A DNA stretch of 64,000 bases from Lachnospiraceae bacterium (lineage in GTDB: Bacteria > Bacillota > Clostridia > Lachnospirales > Lachnospiraceae): assembly GCA_009780115.1 (NCBI GenBank), contig WRAQ01000006.1:23428-87427 (forward strand), read 5' to 3'. The position numbers and the translations under genes are program-made. The first letter of the stretch is position 1, and the number at the start of each line of letters is the position of its first letter. The notes under the pieces are model-generated. The model worked only from the letters and a program-made list of their open reading frames with translations. It made no database searches and had not been told where the DNA came from. This document shows positions 16,021 to 25,080 of the stretch, one piece after another.

Positions 16021-16983
16021 ATGAGGAATGTGCTTCCGCTAGAAAAAAAACCTCCAATAGTGGCTTATCAGCATCATGCTTTTCATTTAGGGATAATGGT
16101 TGCTGTTAAGGAATATCAGCATCATTTTCTTTCAAATTATATTAACTTATATTATCATAGCCAAGCAAATAATAAAATAAATTTTGCAACAGAAATCAAT
16201 TGGTTTGGTAATGAGGTTTATTTCCAAATTAATAGAATCGGTTACAGTCATAATTTAGATTTATTAAGCCGGCAAGAATTAATTAATGTAGTAATTAAAA
16301 TGATTGACATAAATTGCTATTGTTTAGGTAATTATGATGAATATTATATTCCCAAAACATATTCATTTAATGAAAAGCATTTTATTCATGATTTTTTAAT
16401 ACATGGTTATGATAAAGAGAAAGAATTATTTTATATCATGGGATATACTAATGAAAATCTATATGAATCAATTACAATCAATTTTTGTCAGTTTGCAGAT
16501 GCAGTGTTTAGTATTAAGAAAGACAACTGGATAAATTTTATCAGAGTAGACCCTGATTATATATTCAAATTTGACATTGTAAAGATGAAGAGATTAATGA
16601 TTGATTATTTAGAATCCAGGGATTCATATAATCAATTTGATGAAAAAATTTGTACATTTGGAATAAATGCAATTAAGAAATTTGCGCTAAATCTTAAAAC
16701 AGATCCTCAATTAATTGATTTAAGGTATTTTAAATTACTTGTTGAACATAAAAAATGTATGCATTCCCGGCTAGTTTATTTATACGAAAACAAATATATA
16801 TTAGATGCAGAAATATCTAATGAATATATGGAAATAGTCAATAGCTATAAATTAGCTTTTAATATAGTTTTAAGGACAGGATTTACAAATTCAATGAGTA
16901 AAATTAATAAAGCTAGAGATATGATTATTCTTTCTATAGATAAAGAAGTAGATATTTTAAACAAAATTTTGACAAATCTATAA
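16021..16983 (+). CDS. BtrH-like protein lacking catalytic residues
   Basis: This 320-residue third member of the BtrH-like set is recognised by the strand NYDEYYIPKTYSF (~104-116) followed by HDFLIHGYDKEKELFYIMGY (~123-142). At the place where the other two copies have Cys it reads AYQHHAFHLGIM, with no Cys, and the position of the Asp is Gly. It is therefore probably not an acyltransferase and may be a scaffold or regulatory partner of the active copies. It is the last gene of the operon; a terminator follows 57 nt later. Confidence 0.5.
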   Translation: MRNVLPLEKKPPIVAYQHHAFHLGIMVAVKEYQHHFLSNYINLYYHSQANNKINFATEINWFGNEVYFQINRIGYSHNLDLLSRQELINVVIKMIDINCYCLGNYDEYYIPKTYSFNEKHFIHDFLIHGYDKEKELFYIMGYTNENLYESITINFCQFADAVFSIKKDNWINFIRVDPDYIFKFDIVKMKRLMIDYLESRDSYNQFDEKICTFGINAIKKFALNLKTDPQLIDLRYFKLLVEHKKCMHSRLVYLYENKYILDAEISNEYMEIVNSYKLAFNIVLRTGFTNSMSKINKARDMIILSIDKEVDILNKILTNL

Positions 16984-17039
16984 ACAAATAATTCATTACA
17001 TTGAGTGCCTTTTTCTTATTTGATTATTATATCTGTGCA

Positions 17040-17077
17040 AAGGAAGTGACCTTGATAGGCCGCTTCCTTATTTTTTT
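17040..17077 (+). terminator. Terminator of the peptide operon
   Basis: AGGAAGTG and CGCTTCCT pair (one G-U) around a short loop, followed by TTATTTTTTT. It separates the peptide operon from hrcA. Confidence 0.8.
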
Positions 17078-17119
17078 GCCCTTTTATATATTTTTTATAA
17101 ATTCTTTCGAAGATATTTA

Positions 17120-17189
17120 TTGACTTTAAGTGGGGATAATGCTATTTTATGTAAGGGAGATGTTAGCACTCCTATTTGTCGAGTGCTAA
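17120..17189 (+). promoter_or_regulatory. Heat-shock promoter with CIRCE operator
   Basis: -35 TTGACT (17120-17125), 17-nt spacer, -10 TATTTT (17143-17148). Downstream lies the exact CIRCE operator TTAGCACTC (17163-17171), 9 nt, GAGTGCTAA (17181-17189), the binding site of the repressor encoded by the next gene. Confidence 0.95.
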
Positions 17190-17201
17190 TAAGATGAAAA
17201 A

Positions 17202-18233
17202 ATGCTGTTAGACGACCGCAAACTAAAAATCCTGCAAGCAATAATCCGCAACTATCTTGAAACCGGGGAACCGGTTGGAAGCCGTACGATTTCGAAGTTT
17301 GCCGACCTTAACCTTAGCTCGGCAACAATCAGAAATGAAATGGCTGACTTGGAAGAAATGGGTTATATCCTGCAGCCATATACTTCAGCCGGCCGAATTC
17401 CTTCCGACAAAGGTTATCGCCTATATGTTGATACAATGATGGAGGAAAAAAACCGTGAGGTCGAAGAGCTAAAGGAACTATTATTAGAAAAAGCGGACAA
17501 AATAGACCAGGTCCTTAAACAGGCGGCAAAAGTTCTTGCCACAAATACGAACTATGCTTCCATGATTAGCGCTCCCAATTACCGCCGGAATAAGCTTAAG
17601 TTTATCCAACTGACAAAAGTTGATCAAAACCAGTTACTTGCAGTTATCGTTGTTGAAGGAAATGTAATTAAAAACCATATTTTACAAGTTACCGACCAAC
17701 TTGATGACGAAACATTACTAAAACTTAATATTTTGCTGAATACTCATCTTAACGGGTTATCAATCGAAGAAATCAACCTAGGGATGATTAAAAAACTTAA
17801 ACAGCAAGCCGGGACATACAGTGCGATTGTTGGTGAAGTTATTGAAGCTGTCGGCGAAGCAATCAAAGCTGATGAGGACTTGGAAATTTATACCAGCGGC
17901 GCAACTAATATCTTCAAATATCCCGAACTTGCCGACCACCAAAAAGCTAGTGAACTGATTACAACATTTGAAGAAAAGCAATTATTGACCGAACTGGTCA
18001 ATGAAAATGCAGGTGCAGATTCCGATTCAACAGGGATTCAGGTTTATATAGGAAACGAAACCCCAATACAGTCGATGAAAGATTGTAGCATTGTTACCGC
18101 GACTTATGAATTAGATGAAGGAATGCGTGGAACTATTGGTATTATCGGACCAAAAAGAATGGATTATGATAAAGTTGTCGGGGTTTTGAAATCATTAAAA
18201 ACACAGCTTGAAGATATCTACAAAAAGGCATAA
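17202..18233 (+). CDS. hrcA: Heat-inducible transcription repressor HrcA
   Basis: This 343-residue HrcA has an N-terminal winged helix (RKLKILQAIIRNYLETGEPVGSRTI, SSATIRNEMADLEEMGYI) and the family C-terminal dimer domain ending in TIGIIGPKRMDY. It binds CIRCE, which lies 13 nt before its start, so it represses its own operon until chaperone demand rises. The start has only a weak ribosome site. First gene of hrcA-grpE-dnaK-dnaJ. Confidence 0.97.
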   Translation: MLLDDRKLKILQAIIRNYLETGEPVGSRTISKFADLNLSSATIRNEMADLEEMGYILQPYTSAGRIPSDKGYRLYVDTMMEEKNREVEELKELLLEKADKIDQVLKQAAKVLATNTNYASMISAPNYRRNKLKFIQLTKVDQNQLLAVIVVEGNVIKNHILQVTDQLDDETLLKLNILLNTHLNGLSIEEINLGMIKKLKQQAGTYSAIVGEVIEAVGEAIKADEDLEIYTSGATNIFKYPELADHQKASELITTFEEKQLLTELVNENAGADSDSTGIQVYIGNETPIQSMKDCSIVTATYELDEGMRGTIGIIGPKRMDYDKVVGVLKSLKTQLEDIYKKA

Positions 18234-18294
18234 TCAGATAGCCCTGCATCAAATTACTTGAAATTCATAAAATACTGACAGGAAGGAATAAAAA

Positions 18295-18900
18295 ATGCAA
18301 AATAATGTAACCGGTGAAATGGTAAACGAAAGTGAAACAGCAACCGATGAAACGGTGAAAAAAAATGATGAAGTGAATGATAATGAATCGGCGAAGACTG
18401 AAAAAGAAACGGCTGTAAGTGAAGAACCGGAAAAGAAAGGCTTCAAAAAGAGGGCCAAAACGGATAAGCAAAAAGAGCGGATTACCGAGCTTGAAGACCG
18501 CGTTATGCGCCAGATGGCCGAATTTGAAAATTTCCGTAAACGTACAGAAAAAGAGAAATCATTCATGTTTGAAACCGGTGCCCGTAGTGTCATTGAGAAA
18601 ATACTTCCGGTTGTTGACAATTTTGAGCGCGGCCTTGCCGCAATCCCTGAAGCGGAAAAAGATTCATCTTTTGCCGAAGGAATGAACATGATTTACAAAC
18701 AACTGATGACTGAACTTGAAAATCTCGATGTCAAAGTAATTCCCGCTGTCGGCCAGGAGTTTAACCCCGATCTCCACAACGCCGTTATGCAAGTAGAAAG
18801 TGATAAATATGAAACCGGAATCGTCGCTGCGGAAATGCAAAGGGGCTACACATATAGGAACACTGTAGTAAGATATAGTATGGTATCAGTAGTGGAATGA
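18295..18900 (+). CDS. grpE: Nucleotide exchange factor GrpE
   Basis: This 201-residue protein has an acidic disordered N-terminus (~1-55), then the coiled coil (ITELEDRVMRQMAEFENFRKR), and the beta domain ending GYTYRNTVVRYSMVSV. It releases ADP from DnaK. It lies between hrcA and dnaK with GGAAGGAAT before its ATG. Confidence 0.96.
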   Translation: MQNNVTGEMVNESETATDETVKKNDEVNDNESAKTEKETAVSEEPEKKGFKKRAKTDKQKERITELEDRVMRQMAEFENFRKRTEKEKSFMFETGARSVIEKILPVVDNFERGLAAIPEAEKDSSFAEGMNMIYKQLMTELENLDVKVIPAVGQEFNPDLHNAVMQVESDKYETGIVAAEMQRGYTYRNTVVRYSMVSVVE

Positions 18901-18939
18901 AAACAAACACTAACTTAAATTTTTAGGAGGAAAATCAAA

Positions 18940-20814
18940 ATGGGAAAAATTATAGGAATCGATTTAGGAACAACCAATAGCTGTGTAGCTGTTATGGAAG
19001 GCGGCAAGCCCACCATTATCACTAATACCGAAGGGTTGCGTACCACCCCCTCAGTTGTTGCTTTCACCAAAACCGGCGAACGCTTAGTTGGTGAACCGGC
19101 GAAACGTCAGGCAGTTACGAACTCGGAAAAAACTATCTCATCTATCAAACGTGATATGGGAAGTGACCGTGGCCGTACTATTGACGATAAAAAATATTCA
19201 CCGCAACAGATTTCGGCAATGGTTCTGCAAAAATTGAAAGCTGATGCCGAAAATTATCTTGGTGAAAAAATAACCGAAGCAGTTATTACTGTCCCGGCTT
19301 ATTTTAATGATGCCCAACGTCAGGCCACCAAAGATGCCGGAAAAATCGCCGGGCTTGATGTCAAACGGATTATCAATGAGCCGACCGCGGCCGCATTAGC
19401 TTATGGCCTTGACAATGAAAAAGAGCAAAAAATCATGGTTTATGACCTTGGCGGCGGTACCTTCGACGTTTCGATTATTGAAATCGGTGACGGGGTTATC
19501 GAAGTTTTAGCTACCAGCGGTGATAACCGTCTCGGCGGTGATGATTTTGACGAAAAAATCACCAATTTTATGCTTGCTGAATTTAAGAAAACCGAAGGTG
19601 TTGACTTAGCAACGGATAAAATGGCTCTGCAACGTTTACGCGAAGCGGCTGAAAAAGCGAAAAAAGAGCTTAGTACCGCTACCACGACCAATATTAACCT
19701 GCCTTTCATTACGGCAACCAACGAAGGCCCCAAGCACTTCGATATGAACCTTACCCGCGCCAAATTTGACGAGTTAACTCACGATTTGGTGGAGCGGACG
19801 GCTATTCCGGTTCAAAATGCAATGAAGGATGCCGGTGTCACCTCAAGTGACCTAGGCAAAGTATTATTAGTTGGCGGTTCAACCCGTACCCCCTCCGTCC
19901 AGGAAAAAGTAAAACAAATTACCGGGCATGAACCAAGCAGAACCTTAAATCCCGATGAATGTGTCGCCCTCGGTGCTTGTATTCAAGGCGGCAAACTGGC
20001 TGGTGATGCCGGTGCCGGTGAGATTCTTCTGCTCGACGTAACCCCTCTGTCCCTTTCTATCGAGACGATGGGTGGCGTAGCAACCAGATTAATCGAACGC
20101 AATACTACCATCCCGACCAAGAAAAGCCAGGTTTTCTCGACAGCCGCCGACAATCAGACTGCCGTTGATATCAACGTTGTTCAAGGTGAGCGCCAATTCG
20201 CCAAAGACAATAAATCATTAGGCCAATTCCGTCTTGACGGTATCCCCCCGGCAATGCGCGGTATGCCGCAAATCGAAGTAACTTTTGATATTGATGCCAA
20301 TGGTATAGTTAATGTATCGGCAAAAGATTTAGGTACCGGCAAAGAACAACACATCACCATTACTGCTGGTTCCAACATGTCGGAATCCGATATTGACAAA
20401 GCAATCAAAGAAGCTGCTGAATTTGAGGCACAGGATAAAAAGCGTAAAGATTGCATTGATACCAGAAATGATGCCGATTCGTTCGTTTTCCAAACTGAAA
20501 AAGCTTTAACTGAAGTTGGCGACAAAATCAGTGAAAGCGAAAAAGCTGATGTTGAAGCCGATATGGCAGCAGTTAAAGCCGTTCTTGAGCGCACTTCGGC
20601 GGACGAAGAAATGTCAGACAGTGACCTTGATGAACTTAAGGCAGCAAAAGAAAAACTTACGAACACAGCCCAGGCCCTCTTCACCAAAATGTACGAAAAT
20701 ATGCAAGCGCAGGACGCAGGCCCCGACATGGGTGATATGGGGGGAATGGACGGCGCCGATATGGGGCCCGCCCCGGAAGGTGATGTTGTTGACGGTGACT
20801 TCCGCGAAGTCTAG
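18940..20814 (+). CDS. dnaK: Chaperone DnaK (Hsp70)
   Basis: This 624-residue Hsp70 starts [19 protein letters not shown], with the phosphate-binding [10 protein letters not shown], the linker-proximal [17 protein letters not shown], a substrate domain and an acidic Gly/Met-rich tail. It folds proteins together with DnaJ and GrpE. A strong site TTTAGGAGGAAAA precedes the start. The length is usual for the family. Confidence 0.98.
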   Translation: MGKIIGIDLGTTNSCVAVMEGGKPTIITNTEGLRTTPSVVAFTKTGERLVGEPAKRQAVTNSEKTISSIKRDMGSDRGRTIDDKKYSPQQISAMVLQKLKADAENYLGEKITEAVITVPAYFNDAQRQATKDAGKIAGLDVKRIINEPTAAALAYGLDNEKEQKIMVYDLGGGTFDVSIIEIGDGVIEVLATSGDNRLGGDDFDEKITNFMLAEFKKTEGVDLATDKMALQRLREAAEKAKKELSTATTTNINLPFITATNEGPKHFDMNLTRAKFDELTHDLVERTAIPVQNAMKDAGVTSSDLGKVLLVGGSTRTPSVQEKVKQITGHEPSRTLNPDECVALGACIQGGKLAGDAGAGEILLLDVTPLSLSIETMGGVATRLIERNTTIPTKKSQVFSTAADNQTAVDINVVQGERQFAKDNKSLGQFRLDGIPPAMRGMPQIEVTFDIDANGIVNVSAKDLGTGKEQHITITAGSNMSESDIDKAIKEAAEFEAQDKKRKDCIDTRNDADSFVFQTEKALTEVGDKISESEKADVEADMAAVKAVLERTSADEEMSDSDLDELKAAKEKLTNTAQALFTKMYENMQAQDAGPDMGDMGGMDGADMGPAPEGDVVDGDFREV

Positions 20815-20841
20815 GTGCTATTACAGATAACTTGGTCGTGA

Positions 20842-20975
20842 GTGAGTATTTTTGACTTCATAAGCAGACCGTTGGAAAACGTCGGCACTAGGTTTCGTGT
20901 TTTGAAACCATAGTGACCATTACGTTTTACACCGAGCGAAAGCGTGTCCTGCGGTGAAGTACAAAGAATACTCAC
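20842..20975 (+). other. Multibranched RNA structure in the dnaK-dnaJ spacer
   Basis: GTGAGTATT (20842-20850) pairs with AATACTCAC (20967-20975). Within it GACTTC faces GAAGT, CCGTT/ACGTCGG forms a small hairpin, and CACTAGGTTTC (20886-20896) pairs with GAAACCATAGTG (20904-20915). A GCGAAAGC tetraloop hairpin also lies inside (around 20935-20942). The spacer contains no gene of its own and no T run. It may control processing or dnaJ translation. The family is unknown to me. Confidence 0.5.
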
Positions 20976-21009
20976 ACGCGGAAAAAATGTGAATAAAAGG
21001 AAACCTACC

Positions 21010-22161
21010 ATGGCAGAACAAAAAAGAGACTACTACGAAGTTCTTGGCTTAGATAGAAATGCTGACGATGCCGCCCTCAAAAAAGCATATCGCAGCCTGG
21101 CGAAAAAGTACCATCCCGATATGAATCCCGGTGATGCGAATGCCGAGAAAAAATTTAAAGAAGCATCGGAAGCATATGCTATCCTAAGCGACCCTGAGAA
21201 AAAGCAAAAATATGACCAGTTCGGCCATGCCGCTTTTGAAAATGGCGGCGGATTCAGTGGATTTGAAAACTTTGATTTCAGTGATATCTTTGGTGATATC
21301 TTCGGAGACTTCTTCGGCGGCGGTTCACGCCGCCGGGCGAATAATGGCCCAATGAAAGGTGCCAACCTCCGTACCAGTGTCCGCATCACCTTTGAAGAAG
21401 CGGTTTTCGGGATTGAAAAAGATATCGAACTTACCTTAAAAGATGAGTGCAATACCTGCCATGGAAGTGGTGCCAAACCCGGTACCAGCCCTGAAACATG
21501 CTCAAAGTGCGGCGGTAAAGGCCAAGTGGTTTTTAGCCAACAGTCATTTTTCGGCACAGTCCGCAACGTCCAAACTTGTCCCGATTGCCGCGGCACCGGC
21601 AAGATAGTCAAAGAAAAATGTCTTGATTGCAGCGGCGGCGGATATATCGCTAACCGCAAAACAATTCAAGTATCTATCCCCGCCGGAATTGACAACGGCC
21701 AAAGTGTCCGGATCCGCGACAAAGGTGAACCCGGGTCTAACGGCGGCCCACGCGGTGATTTACTTGTCGAAGTTGTGGTTGGCCGCCATCCCCATTTCCA
21801 GCGCCAGGAATACAATATTTTCTCAACCGTCGCAATTTCCTATGCTATTGCCGCATTAGGCGGTGAAATAGTCATTGATACAGTTGACGGAAAAGTTATT
21901 TATGATGTTAAAGCCGGCACCCAAACCGAAACAAAGGTACGCTTGAAAAGCAAAGGTGTGCCTTCGCTTAGAAATCGTGATATCCGCGGCGACCACTATG
22001 TTACCTTGGTCATCAAAACCCCCGAGAAACTATCGTCCGAAGCTAAAGACCTCTTAAAACGCTTTGATGAAATCACTGGCAATAGTTTGAACGCCGCCAA
22101 AGATGTTACCGGCGAAAAGAGCGAAACTAAGAATGGCAAAAAGAAAAAACGGTGGTCATAA
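21010..22161 (+). CDS. dnaJ: Chaperone DnaJ (Hsp40)
   Basis: This 383-residue type I DnaJ has a J domain with HPD (in [10 protein letters not shown]), a Gly/Phe region, four zinc-binding CxxCxGxG repeats ([32 protein letters not shown]) and C-terminal substrate domains. The frame is open upstream to 20944, but AAAGGAAACCTACC precedes the ATG at 21010, which gives the normal N-terminus. It stimulates DnaK ATPase. Confidence 0.97.
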   Translation: MAEQKRDYYEVLGLDRNADDAALKKAYRSLAKKYHPDMNPGDANAEKKFKEASEAYAILSDPEKKQKYDQFGHAAFENGGGFSGFENFDFSDIFGDIFGDFFGGGSRRRANNGPMKGANLRTSVRITFEEAVFGIEKDIELTLKDECNTCHGSGAKPGTSPETCSKCGGKGQVVFSQQSFFGTVRNVQTCPDCRGTGKIVKEKCLDCSGGGYIANRKTIQVSIPAGIDNGQSVRIRDKGEPGSNGGPRGDLLVEVVVGRHPHFQRQEYNIFSTVAISYAIAALGGEIVIDTVDGKVIYDVKAGTQTETKVRLKSKGVPSLRNRDIRGDHYVTLVIKTPEKLSSEAKDLLKRFDEITGNSLNAAKDVTGEKSETKNGKKKKRWS

Positions 22162-22175
22162 ACTACCGTTTTTTC
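22143..22175. terminator. Bidirectional terminator at the dnaJ / methylase junction
   Basis: GAAAAAACGGT (22143-22153) pairs perfectly with ACCGTTTTTTC (22165-22175). It overlaps the last codons of both convergent genes and offers a T run to each strand. Confidence 0.85.
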
Positions 22176-23200
22176 TTGCGGATAAAAAAAATATACTCTT
22201 GTAAAGGTTGGGTTTCCTTCGAAATTTTACTTTTATATTTTCGATATGGTATATCGTAACGTTTGAAACTATCCCCAATGCAATGCCGTTTAAGGATTGT
22301 TTCGATTTGCTTAGGGCTCATTAATCCCTCGCTACTGTAACTCATGATTATGTTAGTGAATTTAGCCTTGGTTATCAAATCTTCAAAAACGTCAAAAACT
22401 TCCGCTTTTATATTGAAGGCTGATTTGGTATCAGCATAAGGGCGTATCCCTGTTACACCTTTTATGACTGGATTGTCATAACGTGATATTGTTTCAAGCA
22501 AATGATAATTCGGGGCATATTGCCGGGAGTTATATGGCGGGTCTATATAGAGAATATCGCCTTCAATTTCACGGACTAACTTATTTGCATCTTTATTATA
22601 ACTTTGATTATTTCGCCCATTATCAATCACGTTAAGACGTTTCATCGCAAACGCTTTTAAGGCGCGTTTATCCCATTCCTTGAGATAAGCACCGTAAGTA
22701 CCCGTAATATTTGACACATTAGCAACTCCCTCTATGAGCGATGCAAGCAAATAATAATACTCTATTTCGTTGATAAGCCCTGTTTTTTTCCAAAACTCAA
22801 TTGTAATGCGGATAAAATCCACCCGTTCAGCATTGTCTTTTGTCATATACATGCGTTCGCAAGTTTCATTAGGGGCATAATTATCGGCGACAAAAAATAA
22901 GCTATCAGCTAATCGATTAACTTCGGTTTCCGCGAGAAATTTAAGCGGGTCGTTTATGCCGTTCCTTTTTAATTTTTTAAACGTAGGAGTAATATTATTT
23001 TCAATAGTAGCTTTTTGAATAACATAAGAAAAATGCAGAAAGTCATTTGACAAAATCTTATACCTTGGTTTGAAATAACGTGCCACACAGCCCGTACCGG
23101 AAAAAATATCACAAAATACTCGCTCGTCCCCGCTTGTATTTTCATTTATTGCTACATTAATATTTGATAATAAGTGTATTTTCCCGCCAATATAACGCAT
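22163..23200 (-). CDS. D12-class adenine-specific DNA methyltransferase
   Basis: This ~345-residue enzyme has the D12 order of motifs: MRYIGGKIHLL at the start (motif X), FCDIFSGTGCVARYFK (motif I, SAM) and DILYIDPPYNSRQYAPNY (DPPY, motif IV). It should methylate N6 of adenine in a short DNA site. Reading could begin at TTG 23218, but the ATG at 23200 restores the family start MRYIGGK and has AAAGTGAG before it. No cognate restriction gene adjoins, so it looks like an orphan or the remains of a system. It forms the left edge of the accessory island. Confidence 0.85.
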   Translation of the reverse strand: MRYIGGKIHLLSNINVAINENTSGDERVFCDIFSGTGCVARYFKPRYKILSNDFLHFSYVIQKATIENNITPTFKKLKRNGINDPLKFLAETEVNRLADSLFFVADNYAPNETCERMYMTKDNAERVDFIRITIEFWKKTGLINEIEYYYLLASLIEGVANVSNITGTYGAYLKEWDKRALKAFAMKRLNVIDNGRNNQSYNKDANKLVREIEGDILYIDPPYNSRQYAPNYHLLETISRYDNPVIKGVTGIRPYADTKSAFNIKAEVFDVFEDLITKAKFTNIIMSYSSEGLMSPKQIETILKRHCIGDSFKRYDIPYRKYKSKISKETQPLQEYIFFIRKKKR

Positions 23201-23354
23201 ATAATGCTCACTTTGCAATGCGTTCTTATATATATTTTATATCTTATTAGGATAAAATAGGACTGTATTGACAGAAGCATTGAATCTATTCGCTTTAACG
23301 TATATAATAAGCCAACAGACCCACGCAAAAAGAAACCGTTGGAGGAAGCCAATA

Positions 23355-24035
23355 ATGAATAAAAATATATTAGTCGTAGAAGATGATATGCATATTAATG
23401 AAATGCTTTGTGAACTGCTTGGGCAAAACAAATACACCACTTATTCTGCTTATTCGGGCACAGAAGCGTTGCTTTTGTTATCGCAAAATAAGTATGACCT
23501 TTTGCTTTTGGATTTAATGCTGCCGGGTAAAACAGGAGAAGATGTCTTAAAAGAAACACGCAACAAGCACGATACCCCTATAATCGTTCTTACCGCCAAG
23601 ACAGATAAAGAAACCACCGTTAAACTGCTCCAAATGGGTGCAGATGATTATTTATCAAAACCTTTTGATAATAACGAATTGCTGGCGAGAATTGCAGTGC
23701 AGTTGCGGCGTTCCATTCCTTTGGGTATTGCTGCCGATAAATTAAGTTATAAGGATATAACACTTGATTTGGAGGGACATGATGCTTATATAAACGGAAA
23801 TAAACTTGGGTTATCCAAGCGAGAGTTTGAACTGTTGCACTTGATGATGGCACGACCCCAAAAAGTGTTCACAAAAAACAATTTATATGAGAGCGTTTGG
23901 GGCGGTGAATTTTTTGGCGATGACAATACCGTAAACGTGCATATCAGCAGACTTCGCACAAAACTAAGTGCCGCAAAACCCGGCCAAGACTACATTCAAA
24001 CTGTATGGGGTGTCGGATTTAAGATGAAGGAATAA
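23355..24035 (+). CDS. OmpR-family response regulator
   Basis: This 226-residue regulator has a receiver with Asp53 in LLLLDLMLPGK and Lys in YLSKPF, and a winged-helix output (KREFELLHLM, VWGGEFFGDDNTVNVHISRLRTKL). TTGGAGGAAGCC precedes the ATG. With the ABC transporter and kinase downstream it forms a four-gene module of the kind that senses and pumps out membrane-active peptides. Its probable operator is the repeat pair at 24074-24104. Confidence 0.92.
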   Translation: MNKNILVVEDDMHINEMLCELLGQNKYTTYSAYSGTEALLLLSQNKYDLLLLDLMLPGKTGEDVLKETRNKHDTPIIVLTAKTDKETTVKLLQMGADDYLSKPFDNNELLARIAVQLRRSIPLGIAADKLSYKDITLDLEGHDAYINGNKLGLSKREFELLHLMMARPQKVFTKNNLYESVWGGEFFGDDNTVNVHISRLRTKLSAAKPGQDYIQTVWGVGFKMKE

Positions 24036-24064
24036 TGGGTTTGGGGCAGTCCCATTAAATTTTT

Positions 24065-24087
24065 AAGTCTTTTGTAAGACTTTTTTT
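24065..24087 (+). terminator. Terminator after the response regulator gene
   Basis: AAGTCTT (24065-24071) and AAGACTT (24076-24082) pair around a 4-nt loop, followed by a T run. It probably lets the ABC genes be controlled separately. A second weaker hairpin (AATGGG/CCCATT) precedes it at about 24032-24057. Confidence 0.6.
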
Positions 24088-24116
24088 AGGGTTAAGTAAG
24101 ACTTCCCCTGTATCAT
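24074..24116 (+). promoter_or_regulatory. Candidate response-regulator operator and promoter of the ABC genes
   Basis: GTAAGACTT occurs at 24074-24082 and 24096-24104, exactly 22 bp apart, followed by a -10-like TATCAT (24111-24116) without a good -35. Tandem direct repeats about two helical turns apart upstream of a -35-less promoter are the usual target of OmpR-family activators such as the one encoded next door. The first repeat overlaps the terminator stem. Confidence 0.5.
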
Positions 24117-24168
24117 ATCCTCATAAACGAAAAACGCCCCGCAAATTTGGGGTGGTAGGAGGAATATT

Positions 24169-25080
24169 ATGACTGTGTTAAAAACACAAAATCTTACGAA
24201 GCGGTACGGTGGGAAGCCGGCTGTAGATAACGTAAGCATAACCGTCGAAAAAGGCGATATTTTTGGTCTTATCGGACAAAACGGGGCGGGAAAAACAACA
24301 TTTATGCGCATTGTAACATCTTTAACCACGCCTGACAGCGGGAAAATTGAACTCTTTGGAGAATCAACGGCCGCAAAGCTGACCGCAGCAAGAACACGCA
24401 TGGGAGCAATGATAGAAATGCCCGCATTGTACCGCCATTTAACGGCTGAACAAAATCTTGAATATTGCTGCATACAACGTGGTATAGTCAAGCGGAGCAG
24501 GATTCAAGAAGTTTTGAAAATCGTCAATCTTACAGACACGGGTAAAAAGAAATTTAATAACTTCTCCCTCGGCATGAAACAACGACTTGGGCTTGCGTTG
24601 TCCATGTTAAGCCATCCCGATTTTTTGATTTTAGATGAACCGACAAACGGTCTTGACCCTACGGGAATTATTGAAATGAGGGATTTGATAAAGCGTTTAA
24701 GCAAAGAAGGTATAACAATACTTATTTCAAGCCACTTGTTATCAGAGTTGGCACAAATGGCTAATAAATACGCAATTATCCACCACGGGAGTTTAATTAA
24801 ATCACTTACCGAAGAACAATTGCACGAAGAATGTAAACAAGCATTGGCTGTCACGGTAGATGATGTGACTAAAACCGCAGTAGTTCTGGAAACAGCGTTG
24901 GGAATTAAGGATTACAAACAAGTTTCCAACAACGAAATACGAATATACGGATACTTGAAAGACCCCGCAGAAGTGACGTTTAAGTTAAGCACCGAAGGGA
25001 TTAGAGTTGCTTCAATAAAAGAAGTCGGCGATAGCTTGGAGGATTATTACACAAAAATTATAGGAGGTGCAACGAAATGA
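24169..25080 (+). CDS. ABC transporter ATP-binding protein (antimicrobial-peptide type)
   Basis: This 303-residue ATPase of the BcrA/LanF-like group has Walker A GQNGAGKTT, signature FSLGMKQRLGLALSM, Walker B FLILDEPTNGLDP, a switch His in SSHLLSEL, and a C-terminal extension of ~80 residues typical for this subgroup. It overlaps the permease start. It likely energises export or extraction of peptide antibiotics from the membrane. Confidence 0.92.
   Translation: MTVLKTQNLTKRYGGKPAVDNVSITVEKGDIFGLIGQNGAGKTTFMRIVTSLTTPDSGKIELFGESTAAKLTAARTRMGAMIEMPALYRHLTAEQNLEYCCIQRGIVKRSRIQEVLKIVNLTDTGKKKFNNFSLGMKQRLGLALSMLSHPDFLILDEPTNGLDPTGIIEMRDLIKRLSKEGITILISSHLLSELAQMANKYAIIHHGSLIKSLTEEQLHEECKQALAVTVDDVTKTAVVLETALGIKDYKQVSNNEIRIYGYLKDPAEVTFKLSTEGIRVASIKEVGDSLEDYYTKIIGGATK

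Noticed and set aside
20181..20729. 182-codon minus-strand frame opposite dnaK
   Set aside because: Ser/Ala-rich composition typical of antisense reading of a conserved gene; no start signal.
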